DNA from: Heterocephalus glaber
Lineage: Eukaryota > Chordata > Mammalia > Rodentia > Bathyergidae
Length of the DNA stretch: 64,000 bases
Assembly: GCF_000247695.1 (NCBI RefSeq)
Contig: NW_004624805.1
Span: 162,903-226,902 of the forward strand
Direction: 5' to 3'
Position 1 is the stretch's first letter, and each line of letters starts with the position of its first letter. The translations under genes were made by a program, and so were the position numbers. This document shows, piece after piece, positions 10,136-20,656 of this stretch. The notes beneath the pieces are model-generated. The model had not been told where the DNA came from and searched no databases. It worked only from the letters and a program-made list of their open reading frames with translations.

Positions 10136-11350
10136 AGGTCATTGTGACAACTATGTAAACGAAATGGGCATTCTTGTTTTGGTTGGGGAGAGGGTTTTAA
10201 TTGGTTATGAAGGAATTCAGAGACACATTAAGAACCAAAAGAGACAGTGCAAAGATGGCACGTCTCATCCTGAGCCTTGGTCTAGAAGGATAAGTGAGTA
10301 GAGTTGCTCCTGAGGTGAATTTCAGGTTGTCATTGTCACCTGTGTTTAGAAGAAACTGAAGAACCTATGGAGGGGAAGGGGGTGGTGAATGGCGTACAGG
10401 AGGTTCACTTCCGGTCTGGAGAAGGCCAGTCCCCTTCCAGATTTACCCCTCCTCTCTGCACCCAGCTCCCTCGAACTCCTCTTTGGCTCTGAGGCTGCTC
10501 TGGCCCGCACCTGCCCTGTGGCCCAGGCCTAGCCGAGCCCTAGCAACCGTATAGTTCGGTGCAACTACAAGTCGCTCACAGGAAATTTAGCAATGTGAAG
10601 TTATCCTGGGTGAAACGCAGTTTACCTGAGAAGGTTTACAGTTCACAGGTGCCCTTGTCTAACATACGACGTTAGGTGTCTTAGCATCATAACAAATAGC
10701 CATTTGATAACAAAGAAATGAATATATAGTGGCTGGAGTACAGTTAGAAACAATGGAGCTGAGCGAATTACTCCCCTTCCTTCCATTTAATTCTGGACCA
10801 CACCCTACGGTTATTACTGCTTCCATTGTCCTAAAAGTGGTAGAAAATAAAATAATAAAAGCTTAGCTCACAAATGCACTAGGTGAGAGCATATACAAGT
10901 TGGATCGCCTAACCTGGCCTTCTGGTCACATTTATCCTACTTTGATCTCATTACAGGCTCTTAAATATGCATTCTCATAAATAAAATTAAGATCACGGTG
11001 AATTCTGGGATAAGCTTGCTTGCTGAGAGCCTCCAAGATGACTCAGCACCTTGTCAGTTATGCTGTCAATCAGGGCTAGCCCTAAAGTGGAGGCACCTAA
11101 AGCAGAGGCGCCTGGCTTTAAATTCTGAAAACCTGAGTTTTTGACCCCTTTTCTGTTCTGTTGCTCCTTTTCACCTGTGTGCGGTGCTTTGCTGTTGCCC
11201 CAGCACATTTCTTGCTCTGTCTTACACCTTCGTCGTCGGCACAGACTGGCCCTGAGCACCACTTCCGGTGATCGTCGGTAAACGTGGCTGCTTACTGCTT
11301 CCTACTGGGTGTACGCTGGGCAGTTCTTTCCTCCTCGTACACAAGAAAAG
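10136..11350. other. Single-copy-looking DNA with GC-rich segments
   Basis: GC is raised around 10390-10570 and 11140-11340, unlike the flanks. An ETS-type CACTTCCGGTGA lies at 11260-11271. An 89-codon minus frame (11262-10993) has no recognisable domain. The segment could be a weak promoter or an old pseudogene. I cannot decide between them. Confidence 0.35.
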
Positions 11351-12094
11351 AGACTATTATTGGCCCACTCAATTCTAACAGGTGATTTTAAAATTAGTAG
11401 CTGAACAGAACTGGGGATCTGTATGTATTGTTTTGTGGGGGTGAAAGAACAGTCTTAGTCTTATAACACAAAATTGTAAGTTTGTATGGATTTATGTTTT
11501 TATTGCCCATCTTGTTCCAAAAGGGTTTAAGGCAGCTTTCCTGTCACCGTCACACAAAATAGAACAAAATAAGAACTCCTACCAAACATCACACCGTTCC
11601 AAGCAAATTTCAAAATCTCAAAATTAAATCTTATGCAGCAAGTTTTCAATTTAATTTGCTCGACCATCCCTCCCAACACACCCTCGACTCCATTGTTTTT
11701 ATAGGGATAAAATTCAATGCATTTTTATTACAAGTTTGATTTTCAATAATTGCAGTTTGCTAAACTTCAAAAGCTGCTTAACTTTTGAATATTTTTTTAA
11801 GATTTTCAACAGATTCTGAACAAATTCAACCAAAATCTAGAAGATTCTCTTACAAAATGTCTAATACTGTTGCAGAACAAATAAGTTTATTAATAAAATA
11901 ATTGTTCAAATGTTAAAAAAATTTTAAAACATATTTAATGATGAGCAGCAAATAGAGATCATGTGTGGGGAAGGTGGGATGTGTGTAAATTTTTGACAAA
12001 TATGGCCTCTATACAGATTGGTAGAGCAGCACATTTTACTGTAACAAAACATACATAAAATAAAATGTATCATTTTAACCATGCAGTTCATTTG
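11351..12094. other. AT-rich DNA, nothing recognised
   Basis: Mostly AT-rich with no clear repeat hallmark. The 87-codon minus frame (12187-11924) overlaps L1-derived sequence and is not a gene. Confidence 0.3.
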
Positions 12095-12385
12095 CATTAA
12101 GTATACTAACAATGTTCTATAACTATTACTCATTTCTATTTCCAGAACTATTTCATCATCCCAAAGAGAAGCTCTACATCCATTCAATAATAACCATCCA
12201 TTACCACTTTACCCAGTGCCTGATAACATCTATTCTGTTTGCTGTCTCTATGAATTTGCTTATTATAGATATTTTATATAAATGGTCATTTGATATTTGT
12301 CATTTTGATTAGGCTTTTTCACTTAGCATGATGTTTTTGGAATTCATCAATGTTGTAATATGTATCAGAATTTTATTCCCTTTTT
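12095..12385 (-). mobile_element. L1M-type 3' fragment, antisense
   Basis: CATTTTAACCATGCAGTTC, TTGCATTAAGTATACTAAC, TTTCATCATCCCAAAGAG and TTGATTAGGCTTTTTCACTTAGC are the standard antisense words of an old L1M 3' region. A second fragment of the same part lies at 27505-27690. Confidence 0.65.
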
Positions 12386-13340
12386 GTCCATTATTTTATT
12401 GAATTTTATTTTATTAGTATGTGTTTGCTGTATATGGAGTTTACATTCATCTTGGGGAATAGGTACATGTACATGACACAGCTTGTTTTTTTTCATTAAG
12501 TTTATTGGTACATTTTAGGTATACAATACAGTTACATTCATCACTGGGAACTTGTACCTGTACATGATGTATCTTGGTTCTTATTTTTTCCCCATTCCCT
12601 TGTCCTCCCATCAACCCCTCCACCCCTCCCTCTTTACAGAGACTTTGTTTCCATTTCTTCCTTTACTCATATTTTTTTCCTTTCCCTTCTTTCCTTTCCC
12701 CTGCCCCTCCCACCTCCCCTACCCCTTTAGACCTTTTCTTCCTGTTTCACATTATCAATTATACATTTTGATCCTTATTTACACTTGTAGTTTCTCACAC
12801 CAGAGAAACTATTTGGTATTTACACATGTGTGTCCTATTTATTTCACTTCAGAGTAAGGCCTCAATGTGCACCCATTTAGCTATAAATGTCTCCAATTTA
12901 TCATTCTTTGTGGCTGAGTAGTAATCCATTTTATTTTTAAAAAAACAAAAACAAAAAAACCCCACATCTTCTCTATCTCCAGTTGATGGGCAAAAGCTGT
13001 TTCCATGTTTCAGCTATTATAAACTGTGCTGCTATAAACATGGGTGCACATATATCACTGTGGTATGATTGTTTTAATTCTTTGGGGAAGATACCCAGCA
13101 GGGGAATAGCGGGGTCAAATGGGACCTCTAGTCCTAGTTCTTTGAGGTATCTCCACACTGACTTCCACAGTGGTTGCACCAGTCTGCACTCCCACCAACA
13201 ATGGAGAAGGGTTCCTTTCTCTCCACACCCCCACCAGCATTTGGTATTAGATGATTTCTTGATAGCAGCCATTCTTTCTGGGGTAAGGTGGAATCATCGC
13301 AGCGTTGTTTTCATTTGCATCTCTTGAATGACCAGTGATG
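12386..13340 (-). mobile_element. L1 3' end with ORF2 C-terminus (copy 1)
   Basis: On the minus strand 13272-12973 encodes a 99-codon piece with the ORF2p C-terminal motif [14 protein letters not shown] followed by PLWK and DPAIPLLGI, the cysteine-rich region of L1 ORF2 protein. It stays open for about 300 bp, so it is younger than the flanking L1M debris. To its left, 12390-12970 looks like L1 3' UTR with purine-rich tracts (pyrimidine-rich on plus, 12590-12730). The 5' part is missing, so the element is truncated and inactive. Confidence 0.85.
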
Positions 13341-13344
13341 ATGA

Positions 13345-13930
13345 ACATTTTTTCATAGTTTATTTGCTGCTTTTACTTCTTTGTCGGAAAAACATTTTTT
13401 TTAAATCTCCTTCTTTTTCCCACCCACCTCCCTCCCTCTACCTGTACATCCTCTTTTCTAATTTTCATTATTATTGTTATTCTTAGCTCATATTTATGAC
13501 TTTATAAAATTTACATTCACTATGGTTATTGGATTTCTGTACATGGACTATCTTAGCTCTTCTTACTTCAATCCCATTTCTTTTTAAGGCTGAATAACGT
13601 TCCACAGTACTTATATACCACATCTTGTTTATCCATTCATCTGTTGTTAGACATTTGGTTTGTTTCCATATTTTGGCTATTGTTACTAATACTGCTGTTA
13701 ACATTCATTTACAGAATTATTTGATTTCCTGCTTTCCGTTCTTTTGGATATAGTCTTAGAGGTAGAATTTCTAGATCCTATGTCAATTCTATGTTTAACT
13801 TTATGAGGAACTGACATACTGTTTTCCACAGCAGTTGTACCATTTTACATTCCCACCAGGAATATATGAGGATTCCAGTATTTCCATTCTTGCCAACACT
13901 TACTTATTCATTACTTTTTTTCCTAAATAA
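13345..13930 (-). mobile_element. L1 3' end (copy 2), adjacent and same strand
   Basis: Minus-strand 13704-13483 encodes IAKIWKQTKCLTTDEWIN and MWYISTVERYSALKRN, the extreme C-terminus of L1 ORF2p. Its UTR-like sequence (13380-13480) has CCACCTCCCTCCCTC. Right of it (13705-13910) antisense L1 words continue (TTACATTCCCACCAGGAATA). It is a separate 3' end from copy 1. Confidence 0.75.
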
Positions 13931-13934
13931 TGTG

Positions 13935-14295
13935 AGGTATGATCAAAATACACTGAATGTTTAAGTTTTTTTAAATTATTACAGTGAAAGACATATTGTA
14001 ATTAATCTCCCTCAAAATGTTCCTCCTCCCTTCAAACACACTTATCCTATGCTTCTCATTGTTTTCTGAAGCAGTTCCAGAAGCCATCTTTTGTGAGTGT
14101 CTTTAGTTTTGCTGTTGTGGCTACTTTGATGTTCTGAAACAATTCAAAACATTTACCTTTCATGGTCATTTTGACTTTGAGGAAGAAGCAGAAGTTACAC
14201 AGTGTCAGATCTATTGAAAATGTGGATAAGGACATGCTGTAATGGTTTTATTTGATTGAAATTGTCACAAATGCTTGATCAATTAGAGGTATTAA
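13935..14295 (-). mobile_element. Tc1/mariner-like DNA transposon remnant
   Basis: The plus strand shows the antisense signature of a mariner-type transposase: CTCAAAATGTTCCTCC, GAAGCAGTTCCAGAAGCC, GAGGAAGAAGCAGAAGTTAC and TGTCAGATCTATTGAAAATG. All frames are broken. The family call is by memory of pattern. Confidence 0.45.
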
Positions 14296-14299
14296 AAAT

Positions 14300-14425
14300 A
14301 TAATGATTTAAAAATTTATTATAGTAAAAGAAACATGGCCATTAATCCCCTCAAAAAACTCCCCTACACTTCATACACATTAATTCCATCATTATTGGGA
14401 ATGTGTCTTTTACTGTAATAATATT
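14300..14425 (-). repeat. Second copy of the mariner-like end
   Basis: TTATTATAGTAAAAGAAACATGGCCATTAAT plus CCCCTCAAAAAACTCC and CTTCATACACATTAATTCC repeats, with changes, the start of the block at 13975-14050 (TTATTACAGTGAAAGACATA, CCCTCAAAATGTTCC, CTTCAAACACACTTATCC). The two copies lie in the same orientation about 330 bp apart. Confidence 0.55.
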
Positions 14426-15408
14426 TTTGAAAATATAAACATTCAGTGGTATCTTTCATTACCCCTTGTAGCCATCTTAGTATGTGTTAAACATATCTTG
14501 TGATTTTTATTTGTATTTGTACATAACTTCACCTTCCTAAAATACCTACTATTTGAAGATACTTCTTTAGTCCATTTGTGTCTTCTGGTTTTCATATATT
14601 CAGACATACCACTGTGCTCAGGGTAGATAGCTGATGCCTACATTTGTTTTGTGAAGATAGTATATTTATCATCACCTTCTTTAAGAATCTGGAACATGCT
14701 ACTAATTTTTTATTGAATATGCACTTACACACATTCTAGCTCATTGCTCCCAAGAGAATTTATTATGAAACAAAAATTACTAAATATTTGCACAAATAAA
14801 TGAATAGATATAGATTTATACCACCAAAACCACCATAGCAAGAACATTTCAATTATTCTTGATTCATTCTTTAACAAGACAGCTCAAACTATATTTTCTG
14901 CTATTTCAAGTACAAATAACTTCATATGCTGATCAGCTCATACCATCTGGTCAGCTCCATGCTCCCTGCCAGCCACTGCGGAGGCTGTGGCACAATTCGC
15001 TGCTAGTCTACCAAAAGCCCCCTGGGGACAGCAGTGTCAAAAACTTGTCTCACTACAATTTCAGAGTAGAAAAAAGCTGTTAGATGTGTGTTTGTGTGTG
15101 TGTGTGTGAAATAAAAGAGCACTCTCCATGCTAACCATAAGAGAAATTTTAGGTATGTGACAATTATTGAGAGGAAAAAGAAAAGGACATTATCTCTCTT
15201 TGATTGCCTCTAAGAGTTAACAATGGTTTAAAATAGATTCTCTTTAAATTGAACATTATCCCACACTGATAGATAAGATTGTGACAGAATCTAAAAGAAT
15301 AAAGTTGAAGACCTCCAAACTTTTCTTGGCTAATTTTAATGCAAGTATAAGTGACAAAATTTAAGAACAAGAAAGTCTAGGACAAATGCCAAACAGAAGA
15401 GCATTCCA
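14426..15408. other. No gene seen
   Basis: AT-rich sequence with a short (GT)n at 15090-15109. The frames at 14859-15083 (plus) and 15370-15164 (minus) have no recognisable domain. Confidence 0.3.
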
Positions 15409-15410
15409 AG

Positions 15411-15846
15411 AAAGTATGTGTCTTACTTTCTCATTGCTGAGACAAAATACCCAACGCCCACCGGTTAAAGGAGGGAAGGTTTATTTTTGCTCACAGTATG
15501 TAGAGGTTTCAGTCCATAGTCAGGTGCCTCTAAGACAGGGTGACACGATGGAGGGGCATGTCAGAGGAGAAACAGTCTATAGCAGAGCTGGCAGGAGGAG
15601 CAAGCAGCAGCAGCCTGCCTTCCATCTTTCCCTTTATATATTGTATCTAGGCTGTAAGCCTGTTGGTGGGTGTCACCCAAGCCTAGGGTAGGCCTTCCAT
15701 TATCCACAGCTAGAACCATGTAAACAAATCTAGTTATCAAACGCCCTTAATAGCAGTGTTAAACACCCGAGATCCAGCCACCTCCACAAAGCCCCACATA
15801 GGTGTGCACGAGGCCTCGGGGGACATCTAGATACGAGCTGTAACAG
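15411..15846 (-). mobile_element. MT-like MaLR LTR, minus strand
   Basis: TGAGACAAAATACCCAACGCC, AGGGAAGGTTTATTTTTGCTCAC, GGTTTCAGTCCATAGTCAGG, and at the other end GACATCTAGATACGAGCTGTAACA together outline a rodent MT/ORR1-type LTR read backwards. The 101-codon plus frame at 15386-15691 is antisense within it. Confidence 0.7.
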
Positions 15847-16117
15847 TGTGCATAAACCAGAACTGCAAGGAAAACTAGAACACAGTTGCCTAGTCATAGG
15901 CAATGTGCCTGCTCTGTGTTAGAGGGTGCTGTTTCCTAAAGTGACTGTTGGATTTCCATCTCATCAATGAGGAACAAGAGACACAGCTGCTCAGCTTGGT
16001 CACTTACATTTCATCTCATTTGTCTTGTTAATTTTGACCATTCTGGAATATGTACAATGGGAATTCATTTTGGTTTTCTTCTTACTTTGTTTAGTAATGA
16101 GATGAACACATGTTTTT

Positions 16118-16217
16118 GTTTTGTTTTGTTTTGTTTTGTTGCAGTATGGGTGATTGAAACTCAGGATCTTGCACTTGTGAGGCAGGCATGGCACTACTGA
16201 GCTAAATTCTCTGGTCC
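16118..16217 (-). mobile_element. Older ID-like SINE
   Basis: A (TTTTG)n tail is followed by GCAGTATGGGTGATTGAAACTCAGG and it ends CTGAGCTAAATTCTCTGGTCC. The many changes from the young copies, including the lost GGTACC, suggest an earlier insertion. Confidence 0.8.
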
Positions 16218-16588
16218 TGGTAATTTTATTATTTAAATGTACTGTTTTTGAACTACCTGCTCTTGTCTATTTGCCTATTGTGGGTGAATGTGCGTATTTT
16301 TATTATTGACTTATAGGAGGTTTTTATATATTTGAGAAATAAGCCACTTTCTAGTTACATGTATTATAAATATCTTGTACTACTCTTGGGTTGCCTTTTT
16401 GCCCTCCAAATTGTTTCTTTTGGTGAACAAAAGTTTTGAATTTTAATGTAGCCCAGTTCCTGCTTAGGAAGTCTTATTCTAATATCATGAAAATATTATC
16501 TTATAGTCTTAAAGCTTTACACATGCAATATACCTAGAATTTATTTGGGGACATAGTGAGAGATAGGAATATAGTATAGAAAATGCTA

Positions 16589-16725
16589 GACACACTGGTG
16601 GCACATGCCTGTAATCTCAGCACTCAGGAGGCTGAGGCAGGAGGAATGCCCTGAAATTCAAGGCCAGCCTATACTATATAGCAAGATCCTATCTCAAAAA
16701 AAATCACCCCAAAATAAATAAAAGA
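16589..16725 (+). mobile_element. B1 SINE
   Basis: GGTGGCACATGCCTGTAATCTC, GCTGAGGCAGGAGG and CAAGGCCAGCCTATACTATATAGCAAGATCC are followed by an A-rich tail with CACCCC. It lies inside the antisense L1. Confidence 0.88.
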
Positions 16726-17267
16726 ATATGCTCCCATACTACTATCCTCCTTAACAAGCAACACTTTTTGGACAAAAGTTGTCCTTATCCACTGAGTTTC
16801 AGTGGCGATCCTATCATATATTAGGTAATTGCATATGTTTCAATCTATCTCTGGACTACATTATGTTTCAGTAATTGGTTTGACGATCTCTATGCCAATG
16901 CCACCCTCTCTCTTAATACTATAACTTAATAATAAATTGCTGTCTGGCGGCATGACCTGTTCATTTCTGAACTTTCTTTAAAATACTAGGATGGCTATAG
17001 ACATAGGTTCTCTGGATTTTCATATAAATTTTAGAATCAGCTTGTTAGTTTTCACCAAAAACAAACATTTTGTTAATATTTTGATTGATAATGAATTTCA
17101 TATGTGGATAAATTTGGGACAGATTCACATGCTATATGTATTCTTTAATCCCCTTTAACTTCTCTCACCAATACTTTGTAGTTTTCAGTGCAGACATCAA
17201 TGCCAATGCAATAAGATATACAAGTATATATTATATATACATATAATATATATGGTGTATATAAGGT

Positions 17268-17365
17268 GTTTTTTGGGTTTTTTTGTTTTTGGTACCAAAG
17301 ATTGAACTCGGGACCTTGTGTTTGCGAGGCAGGCGGCAGAACCACTGAGCTAAATCCCTGGCCCC
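17268..17365 (-). mobile_element. ID-like SINE with target duplication
   Basis: The T-rich tail, GGTACCAAAGATTGAACTCG and GAGCTAAATCCCTGGCCCC define the element. A 9-bp duplication ATATAAGGT (17259-17267 and 17366-17374) flanks it. Confidence 0.92.
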
Positions 17366-17449
17366 ATATAAGGTATTTTAAAACAATACATGATGTAAAG
17401 ACAAAGGAAGAAGGAAGCTGCTGTTTTCATATATTACATGTGTGCAGAA

Positions 17450-17785
17450 AATCTAAAAGAATGAGTATAAAAAAACTATTGGACTTAATGTGTGAACTTC
17501 ACATGGTGGTTGGAAACCAGTTCAGGATATAGCAACTGGATTTCTACATACTAGCAATAAATAATTAGAAAATAAAATTTAAAATAAAATTTACTATTGC
17601 ACTAAGAAAAACTTGAAATTTAGAGAGGAAGGAGATGTAAAAAGAATTAAGATGTATTATGTTCATGTACCAACTCCTCATAATGAATGTAATTATTACA
17701 CACTACTAATATGTACGAGTAAAATTTAAAAAAAATACAGGAATAAATCCCAAACATGTGCAAGATGTTAAATTTTAAGCTAGTT
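17450..17785 (+). mobile_element. L1 ORF2 fragment in sense orientation
   Basis: GATTTCTACATACTAGCAATAAATAATTAG, TTACTATTGCACTAAGAAAAAC and ACAGGAATAAATCCCAAACATGTGCAAGATG match the sense strand just after the L1 RT core. Antisense L1 lies on both sides, so this block is inverted relative to its neighbours. Confidence 0.6.
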
Positions 17786-18558
17786 TTGCATTCCAGGAAT
17801 AAGCCTTATTTGGTCAAGATATATTACCCTTCTTATATAATTGGATTCAATTTCTAGAATTTTGTTTTGAGTTCTTGCTTCTATGTTTATGAGATTGGAT
17901 TGCAATCGTTATTTCTTCTAATGTTCTTGTCAGATTTTGTATGAAAGTTATACCAACTGGTAAAAATTTTGTGAAAAGCATTTCCTCTTTTTCTATTCTC
18001 ACAGAGTTTAAGACTAATATTTTCTCGGGGCCGGGGATTTAGCTCAGCGGTTTCACTGCCTGCTGTGCAAGCACAAGAACCCGAGTTCGATCCCCGGTAC
18101 CAAAAAAAAAAAAAAAGACTAATATTTTCTCTTTCTTAATTGTTTTAAATAATTCACTAACAAAACCTTATGGCTTGATTTTTTTGCAAAAATGTAGTGA
18201 ATGATAGATTCTAAGTGTTTAACATATATATTACTATATTGTTTTTCTGTTTCTTATTCTGTCAGTTTGGATAAGCTGTGTGTTTCAAGATACTTGTTTC
18301 TTCTACTTTGTCTATAAACTGTTGATAGGGAGTTGTTCATGAGTTTTTCTCAGCATGTTCTATAATATCTATAAGATCTATGACAATGTTTCCTTCTTAT
18401 TCCTGCCCTGCTTATGATTTATTATCTGTCTCTCCCATTTTTTAAAAGCTGTCTTGCCACGGAGATTAATTTTTGCATATTTTTCTTTTACTGCATGTAT
18501 GCTGGCAATAAATTGTTTGAAAATAACCTTTATTTCATAATAACTTAAATAAACATTT
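17786..18558 (-). mobile_element. Old L1 ORF2 (RT region), antisense
   Basis: GCATTCCAGGAATAAGCC then TTATTTGGTCAAGATATATTACCC, and GATTGGATTGCAATCG-type words, are antisense L1 RT sequence. A SINE interrupts it at 18027-18114. The frames are broken. Confidence 0.65.
18027..18114 (+). mobile_element. ID-like SINE, near-consensus, 17-bp duplication
   Basis: GGGGCCGGGGATTTAGCTC starts the body, which ends GTTCGATCCCCGGTACC plus an A-tail. The perfect 17-bp duplication AAGACTAATATTTTCTC lies at 18010-18026 and 18115-18131. The intact A and B boxes and perfect duplication mark it as one of the youngest copies here. Confidence 0.96.
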
Positions 18559-18637
18559 TTTGCCAATGCTGGCAATCAAACCTAAGACCTCGTGTGTGCT
18601 AGGCAAGCATTCTACCACTGAACTATATTCCTAACCC
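18559..18637 (-). mobile_element. Older ID-type SINE
   Basis: GCTGGCAATCAAACCTAAGACC, GTGCTAGGCAAGCATTCTACCAC and TGAACTATATTCCTAACCC give the classical ID pattern (minus strand) distinct from the GGTACC subfamily. It is diverged and older. Confidence 0.8.
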
Positions 18638-19132
18638 TTGAAATGACATTTTTACTTGGTGCAGAATTCTAGGTTTTCAGTTATTTTATCATTAGGATGC
18701 TGTTGCATTGAAGTACAACTTCCATTGTCTCTGTTTTGAGGTCAGCTGTCAACCTTATCATTGGTTCTTTCATGGTGTTATGTTTTATCATTCTCTGGCT
18801 GCTTTTAGTACTTTTTTTGGATTTTTTAAAAAGCAGTTTTACTATGGTATTCCTATGTATAGTTTCATTTGTATTTACCCTGACAGGGTGATAAGACCTT
18901 TTGAGCCTGATTTTTTTTCAATAGAATCAAAGAAATTTGTTTTGTTTTCTGTTAAATTGTTCTCATTTTGTAGTGATATATAATATTTCCTACATATGAA
19001 TTCAGGTAAAAATTAAGAATGCATACAGTAATTAGGGAAATGGAAATCAAAATAATAACTTTAATCCTGATAAGGCTGAGTTTGGAATTACAGTTTTCAC
19101 ATTACAGTTTTCTAATATTCTGCTTTAAGTCC
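18638..19132. other. No gene seen; some L1-like words
   Basis: AT-rich sequence. The 91-codon plus frame at 18708-18983 is Phe/Tyr-rich with no conserved motif. The stretch 19000-19090 (GGGAAATGGAAATCAAAATAATAAC) resembles sense L1 3' debris. Confidence 0.35.
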
Positions 19133-19294
19133 TGAGCTGGGCATGGTGGTGCACACCTGTAATCCTAGCACTCAGGAGGCTGAGGCAGGAGAATTGCCAC
19201 AATTTCGTGGCCAGGCTGAGCTACATAGTGAGTTCAAGGCCAGCCTGAACTGCATAGTGAGACCCGGAAAAAACAAAAAACAAAAAACAAAACT
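19133..19294 (+). mobile_element. B1 SINE, full-length
   Basis: GAGCTGGGCATGGTGGTGC, GTAATCCTAGCACTCAGGAGG and GTGAGTTCAAGGCCAGCCTG mark it, with the rodent B1 internal quasi-duplication (CTACATAGTGAG and CTGCATAGTGAG) and an A-rich tail of repeated CAAAAAA. Confidence 0.95.
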
Positions 19295-20113
19295 CTAGAC
19301 ATCAGGACAATTTTCCCAAGGGAGGATTTTCATCTGCAGAGCAGGCACTGTTCTTGCAATTGCTGCCTAACACTTACTGGACCATAATAGGGAGAAAAGG
19401 AGGAAATGATTATGGAATTACCGCATATATATTTACTCATGGCAGAGATCAATAAACTTTGAGCAAATAAGCCAGAGAAAAAGGAAGGAGGTCAGTTATT
19501 AATGCTCAGTTCCTTCTTCAAATCTTGCAGGTCAGAGAAGTTATTTCCTTTCTCAAGGGAAGGGACAGAGAATAGTCCCTTCATATATTTCCCTCCTAGA
19601 GAACTGACCCCCCCATTCTGTGTAAATCAGCATCATGAGATAAGCATGTTTCCTAAAGAATAAGATATGCAGTCAGAGGCATTTTTTTCTTTCTAGTCCA
19701 ATTCAAAAGCTTAGTAAATTTTAAGTGAACTCCTTAGATTATCTAGAAATTCCTGAAGATATGACCCAAAATTATTTGGCTTGTAAAAAATCTACAAAAA
19801 AATAAATATAAATATATTCCAGTTTTGATAAAAAGAACTTCATGATTAGAGTAGATAGTAAAAATAGAAACTATGTGAGTTGGTCAGAAAAAGAATTGTA
19901 GGAACTAGGAATGGCTGAGCATAGCTGTAAAGAGTGACATAAGTACAGTATTCAAAATCTTTCTGAGGGAAATAGGAGTAACAGGTAAACGTGGGCAAAA
20001 TTTTTACTTACTAGTGATATAGTGAGAGTGAATTAGATAGTCTTTAAGATTCTTTGTAACTCTAATAGTCCATGCTCTGAATTAATTAAAGATATCATGT
20101 CCTTATATTACAG
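19295..20113. other. Single-copy-looking DNA, no gene seen
   Basis: There is no open frame of note and no recognised repeat. The base composition is ordinary AT-rich. Confidence 0.35.
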
Positions 20114-20435
20114 TATAGGCTGAATTGTGTTCCCCCGAAAACATGGCTGTGGTTGGGAATAGGGTCTTTGCAGAATTAATAAAAATGAGGCTGTAAAGCT
20201 GAGCCTTAGGTCAATCTGACTGCTGTCCTTATAAAAGGATGCACAACGAGGCAACTGTGCACAGAAGCAGCAGGGAGGGTCGTCTGCAGGCCAAGAGAGA
20301 GGCTTCAGGGGGGCCCAGCTTTGCGAGCACTGTGACCTTGGACTGCTGGCATCAGAATGGTGAGAAAATGAATCTCTATTGTTTAAACCATTCAGTCTAC
20401 ACTATTTCATTACAGCAGCCCTAGAAAACTAACAC
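20114..20435 (+). mobile_element. MLT1-type MaLR solo LTR
   Basis: The full order of an MLT1 LTR is present: GGCTGAATTGTGTTCCCCCG, ATAGGGTCTTTGCAG, CTGCTGTCCTTATAAAAGGATG (TATA region), GACCTTGGACTGCTGGC, then AAAATGAATCTCTATTGTTTAAACC and AGCAGCCCTAGAAAACTAACACA. The 61-codon frame at 20239-20424 is inside it. Confidence 0.88.
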
Positions 20436-20606
20436 AGATGAAGACCTCAAAATTAAAACCTGATTAAACCAAACTATTTTGATGATGGTGTAAGCAAAGT
20501 AGCAAAATGAAAAGGAACATATACAACCTCAAAAAGACTAGAAAGGTAAGATAGGTCCTTAGTAAATGTCTCAGGAGGAGGCAGCAAAGCAGAATTACAT
20601 TGTACA

Positions 20607-20656
20607 GCACGCACATGCATGCACACGCGCGCGCGCGCGCACACACACACACACAC
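20607..20656. repeat. Alternating purine-pyrimidine tract (CG/CA)n
   Basis: Fifty bases alternate purine and pyrimidine without a break: a mixed CA/TG lead, a (CG) core of about 7-8 units (20625-20640) and (CA) repeats to 20656. This is a strong Z-DNA-type sequence. The Cys/Arg/Val-rich minus frames over it are artefacts. Confidence 0.95.

Larger units (their letters stand above)
16020..17215 (-). mobile_element. Old L1 (L1M-type), antisense, with two SINEs inside
   Basis: Antisense L1 words run in order: GACTTATAGGAGGTTTTTATATATTTGAG, AACAAAAGTTTTGAATTTTAATGTAGCCCAG, GCTTTACACATGCAATATACC, then ATAAATTTTAGAATCAGCTTG and ATTGATAATGAATTTCATATG. SINEs at 16118-16217 and 16589-16725 interrupt it. 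No frame is open. Confidence 0.7.
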
